A DNA stretch of 64,000 bases, taken from positions 21,043,006-21,107,005 of the forward strand of contig CM054178.1 in the NCBI GenBank assembly GCA_028829895.1, in the 5' to 3' direction. The notes below the pieces were generated by a model. The model worked only from the letters and a program-made list of their open reading frames with translations. It was not told the DNA's origin and did no database searches. Shown in pieces: positions 61,161 through 64,000 of this stretch (position 1 is its first letter; each line of letters begins with the position of its first letter). Made by a program: the position numbers and the translations under genes. The stretch is from Sinotaia quadrata. Taxonomy: Eukaryota; Mollusca; Gastropoda; Architaenioglossa; Viviparidae.

Positions 61161-61827
61161 GATTTGAGTAAAACATTAGATATATAACGTCAGTGGATAA
61201 GAAAATGAATACGCAGACAGCTAGCTAGTAAGCTAGGAAGACAGATAGAATGAAGGATAAGTAGATATACGGATAGAATATAGAACGATAGATAGAGCGA
61301 TGGATGGATAGATAGATGAATGGATGAATGGATGGATCAGGGGGTGGATGGATGGAGTTCACCTCAACAACTGTCCATGTCTACCTGCAGAATTTCTTAT
61401 CTACCTGTGACGCAAGACTTTGGAGCAAAACGTGAATATTTTCGATCAAACGACTCATGTCTAGTGGTGTGACGTTGCACTTCTATCAGCCAGGGATTTC
61501 AGTCGTTGGCTCTGATATTGAGCATTGTTGTCTGCAGTAAAACAGTGCTCAGTTGTGGTAGGTGCGGAGTGGAATTAAAGATTTCTAATAATTCCATTTT
61601 CACAAAGTTTTCCATTAACAGTCATGAGGCACTGAAGAAACAGAATGAAGCCTTACAAATGGAGTTGGAATTGCAGGAGGTAAGCTATATATTGTTTCCT
61701 TCCAATTATTGAATCGCTCGGATTCTCTGCGTTTTATTTTAATTCACATATGTATTTTCGAACACGAGCATTTACGTTAAATCTTTGAATTATAGAAAAT
61801 AAAGAGGAAAAATGTATAAATAAAACT

Positions 61828-62285
<458 letters not shown>

Positions 62286-64000
62286 CAAATAAATAGGTAT
62301 ATAAAGACAGAATCAAGGAGAGAGAGATAGAATGAGATGCAATAGTACTTTAAATTATCCTTTAAAATTGCTCTCAATTTCTTGGTAAGGTCGAAAACGT
62401 GAATCTGCCAAAGACTGTCTATCACCTTCTAATCAGGTGATGTCAGTTACAAGGAAATGTCAACAGTTAACAGTTTTCGTAGAGAATATGCATATGATAT
62501 ATAATAAAAGATGACAATTCCACTGTCTGCTGCAACCCATATTAACCGGTGTAAGGGTACCTTCATATAGAATGGAGTGAAATGTTACATCATTCATAAA
62601 GGACCATCACAAACTATATCCCTATAAATTTGCTTCAACATATTAAAATGTGTGGGATAAGCACTAAACGATTTTTCTTATAATGACCAGCGATATTTTA
62701 CTCAATATACATGTAACAAATTATTCAGACACATGAAATGCTTAGATGTGTGGACGGGAATATTTCAAGGCCAGACACCTAGTAATCAAATACATTGGAA
62801 ACACGTTCGACAAAGACAAAGGAATTTATGGAGGTAACCAGAAGACGCTTTAGAAGACCAGACATCTTGTATTCATTTATCACACCTTTATTGAGATTCC
62901 CCTTTTCTCCACTGTCACCATCTGTGGAACCCAACTTCATTTCCACACTGAATTTGTGGTATTCAAATTCCTCAGTAGTGTTCATGCATGGCCACCAGTA
63001 ACTAACTACACCCTTCCTGCGCTCGATTGTCTGGAATTACTGCAACCTATCATATCACCAGCTCACCAACTGCGCACCTAATTTTTATGCTATAGACTGC
63101 CAACCTTTGAGATATTCCTATCTACAATTTATAAGAAATCAATATAAATATATGAACATATAATGCTATATTTTCAGCATATTTTATACATCACTATTTC
63201 AAGTCACGCTTTCTAAAGGATAATAGTGAATCGTTTTTGCAGATATATTTTATTTCGAATACACACATATGTGGCACAATTCTTGACTGGACTATATGCC
63301 GTGATTTATGGCACAATTCTTGACTGGACTATATGCCGTGATTTATGGCACAATTCTTGACTGGACTATATGCCGTGATTTATGGCATAGTTGCATGTCT
63401 CATGGTGCATAACTAAATTATTTACTTTCAACATTTTCCCCCAGTTATGCAAAGATGAACCGCCGATTTACAAGGTGTTCTATTAGAAAGACATTAATCT
63501 AACGAAAATTAATATAATTGCCCTAATGACGTTCTTCCGGTAGGTCTTACCCTGCTTGCAAGTGGAGCACGATTTATGTTATGGTTAGATCGTGATTGTC
63601 GCAATAATTTTACTGATAGTCAGAAAATCACATCCTTGCCGATGGCTCTCTGTGAAAACTTTCAAATATCAAAGGTCTTGAATTTTATCGCTCTCATAAA
63701 TTTATTTTCCCCTCTGGTGGTACAGGATGTGACGTCATAGAAACCTGTATGGAGCAGGGAGATCTACTCTTTGTTCCAGAACATTAAACTCTCAATTGTC
63801 CGAGAAATCAACATCAACGACATTTTGCGACATCAACAAAAAAAAAAGAAAAAAAAAGGCATGGTGAAGGGGTGGCGCGTGACATCGCATCAGAAGCTGA
63901 CGTCTTTTTAAACCAATTTCATCGAGGATCGTTTGGCATTATTGAATGCTTTGCTGAACCATTAGCAGCGCTATCGCCGAAATCATGTGCCATCATGCAG
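62286..64000. other. Right-end non-coding DNA
   Basis: A 37-bp tandem repeat in three to four copies (63263-63385, TTCTTGACTGGACTATATGC) and an A run near 63835-63858. No exon recognised. Confidence 0.5.

Overview
The window is animal nuclear DNA: AT-rich, intron-rich, and full of microsatellites, minisatellites and decayed transposable elements. I infer a mollusc, quite possibly a cephalopod. The reasons are long CA, GATA and GT runs, very many intronic minisatellites, and a tandemly duplicated receptor gene built from 8-cysteine EGF-like modules with a C-G-x-C core. The species call is an inference from style, not a proof.

The main content is one large minus-strand gene (48133 down to 12821), which I could assemble completely as 21 exons. 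They encode a signal peptide, 17 EGF-like modules (one per exon, nearly all bounded by phase-1 introns), one transmembrane helix and a tyrosine-rich cytoplasmic tail. The spliced reading frame is 2892 nt (963 residues plus stop) and stays open across all 20 introns. It looks like a MEGF/Draper/CED-1-type or scavenger-type receptor. Exons 4-6, 7-9 and 10-12 are three copies of one three-exon unit. About 7 kb downstream, on the same strand, a second paralogous gene begins: signal peptide exon 5467-5554 and first EGF-like exon 5081-5197. Its remaining exons are not in the window.

Several intronic minisatellites sit directly on splice sites of these two genes. One array copies a 5' splice site about 23 times (4240-5081). 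Another copies a 3' splice site (30139-30320). Exon 19, which encodes the membrane helix, lies between two arrays that start within about 20 bases of either end.

Mobile DNA includes: a broken transposon-type gene (1680-3021) behind an 80-bp array of contiguous heat-shock-element-like pentamers (3111-3190); a Ty3/Gypsy pol remnant (7380-8018) and a weaker candidate (44235-44900); a 1.31-kb element with perfect 34-bp terminal inverted repeats (28233-29542) in intron 12; a LINE reverse-transcriptase remnant (53250-53455); and a dispersed family with at least five copies, two of them about 1 kb long. From 48.2 to 64 kb, upstream of the large gene, there are only repeats, low-complexity A/C-rich stretches and unplaced ORFs.
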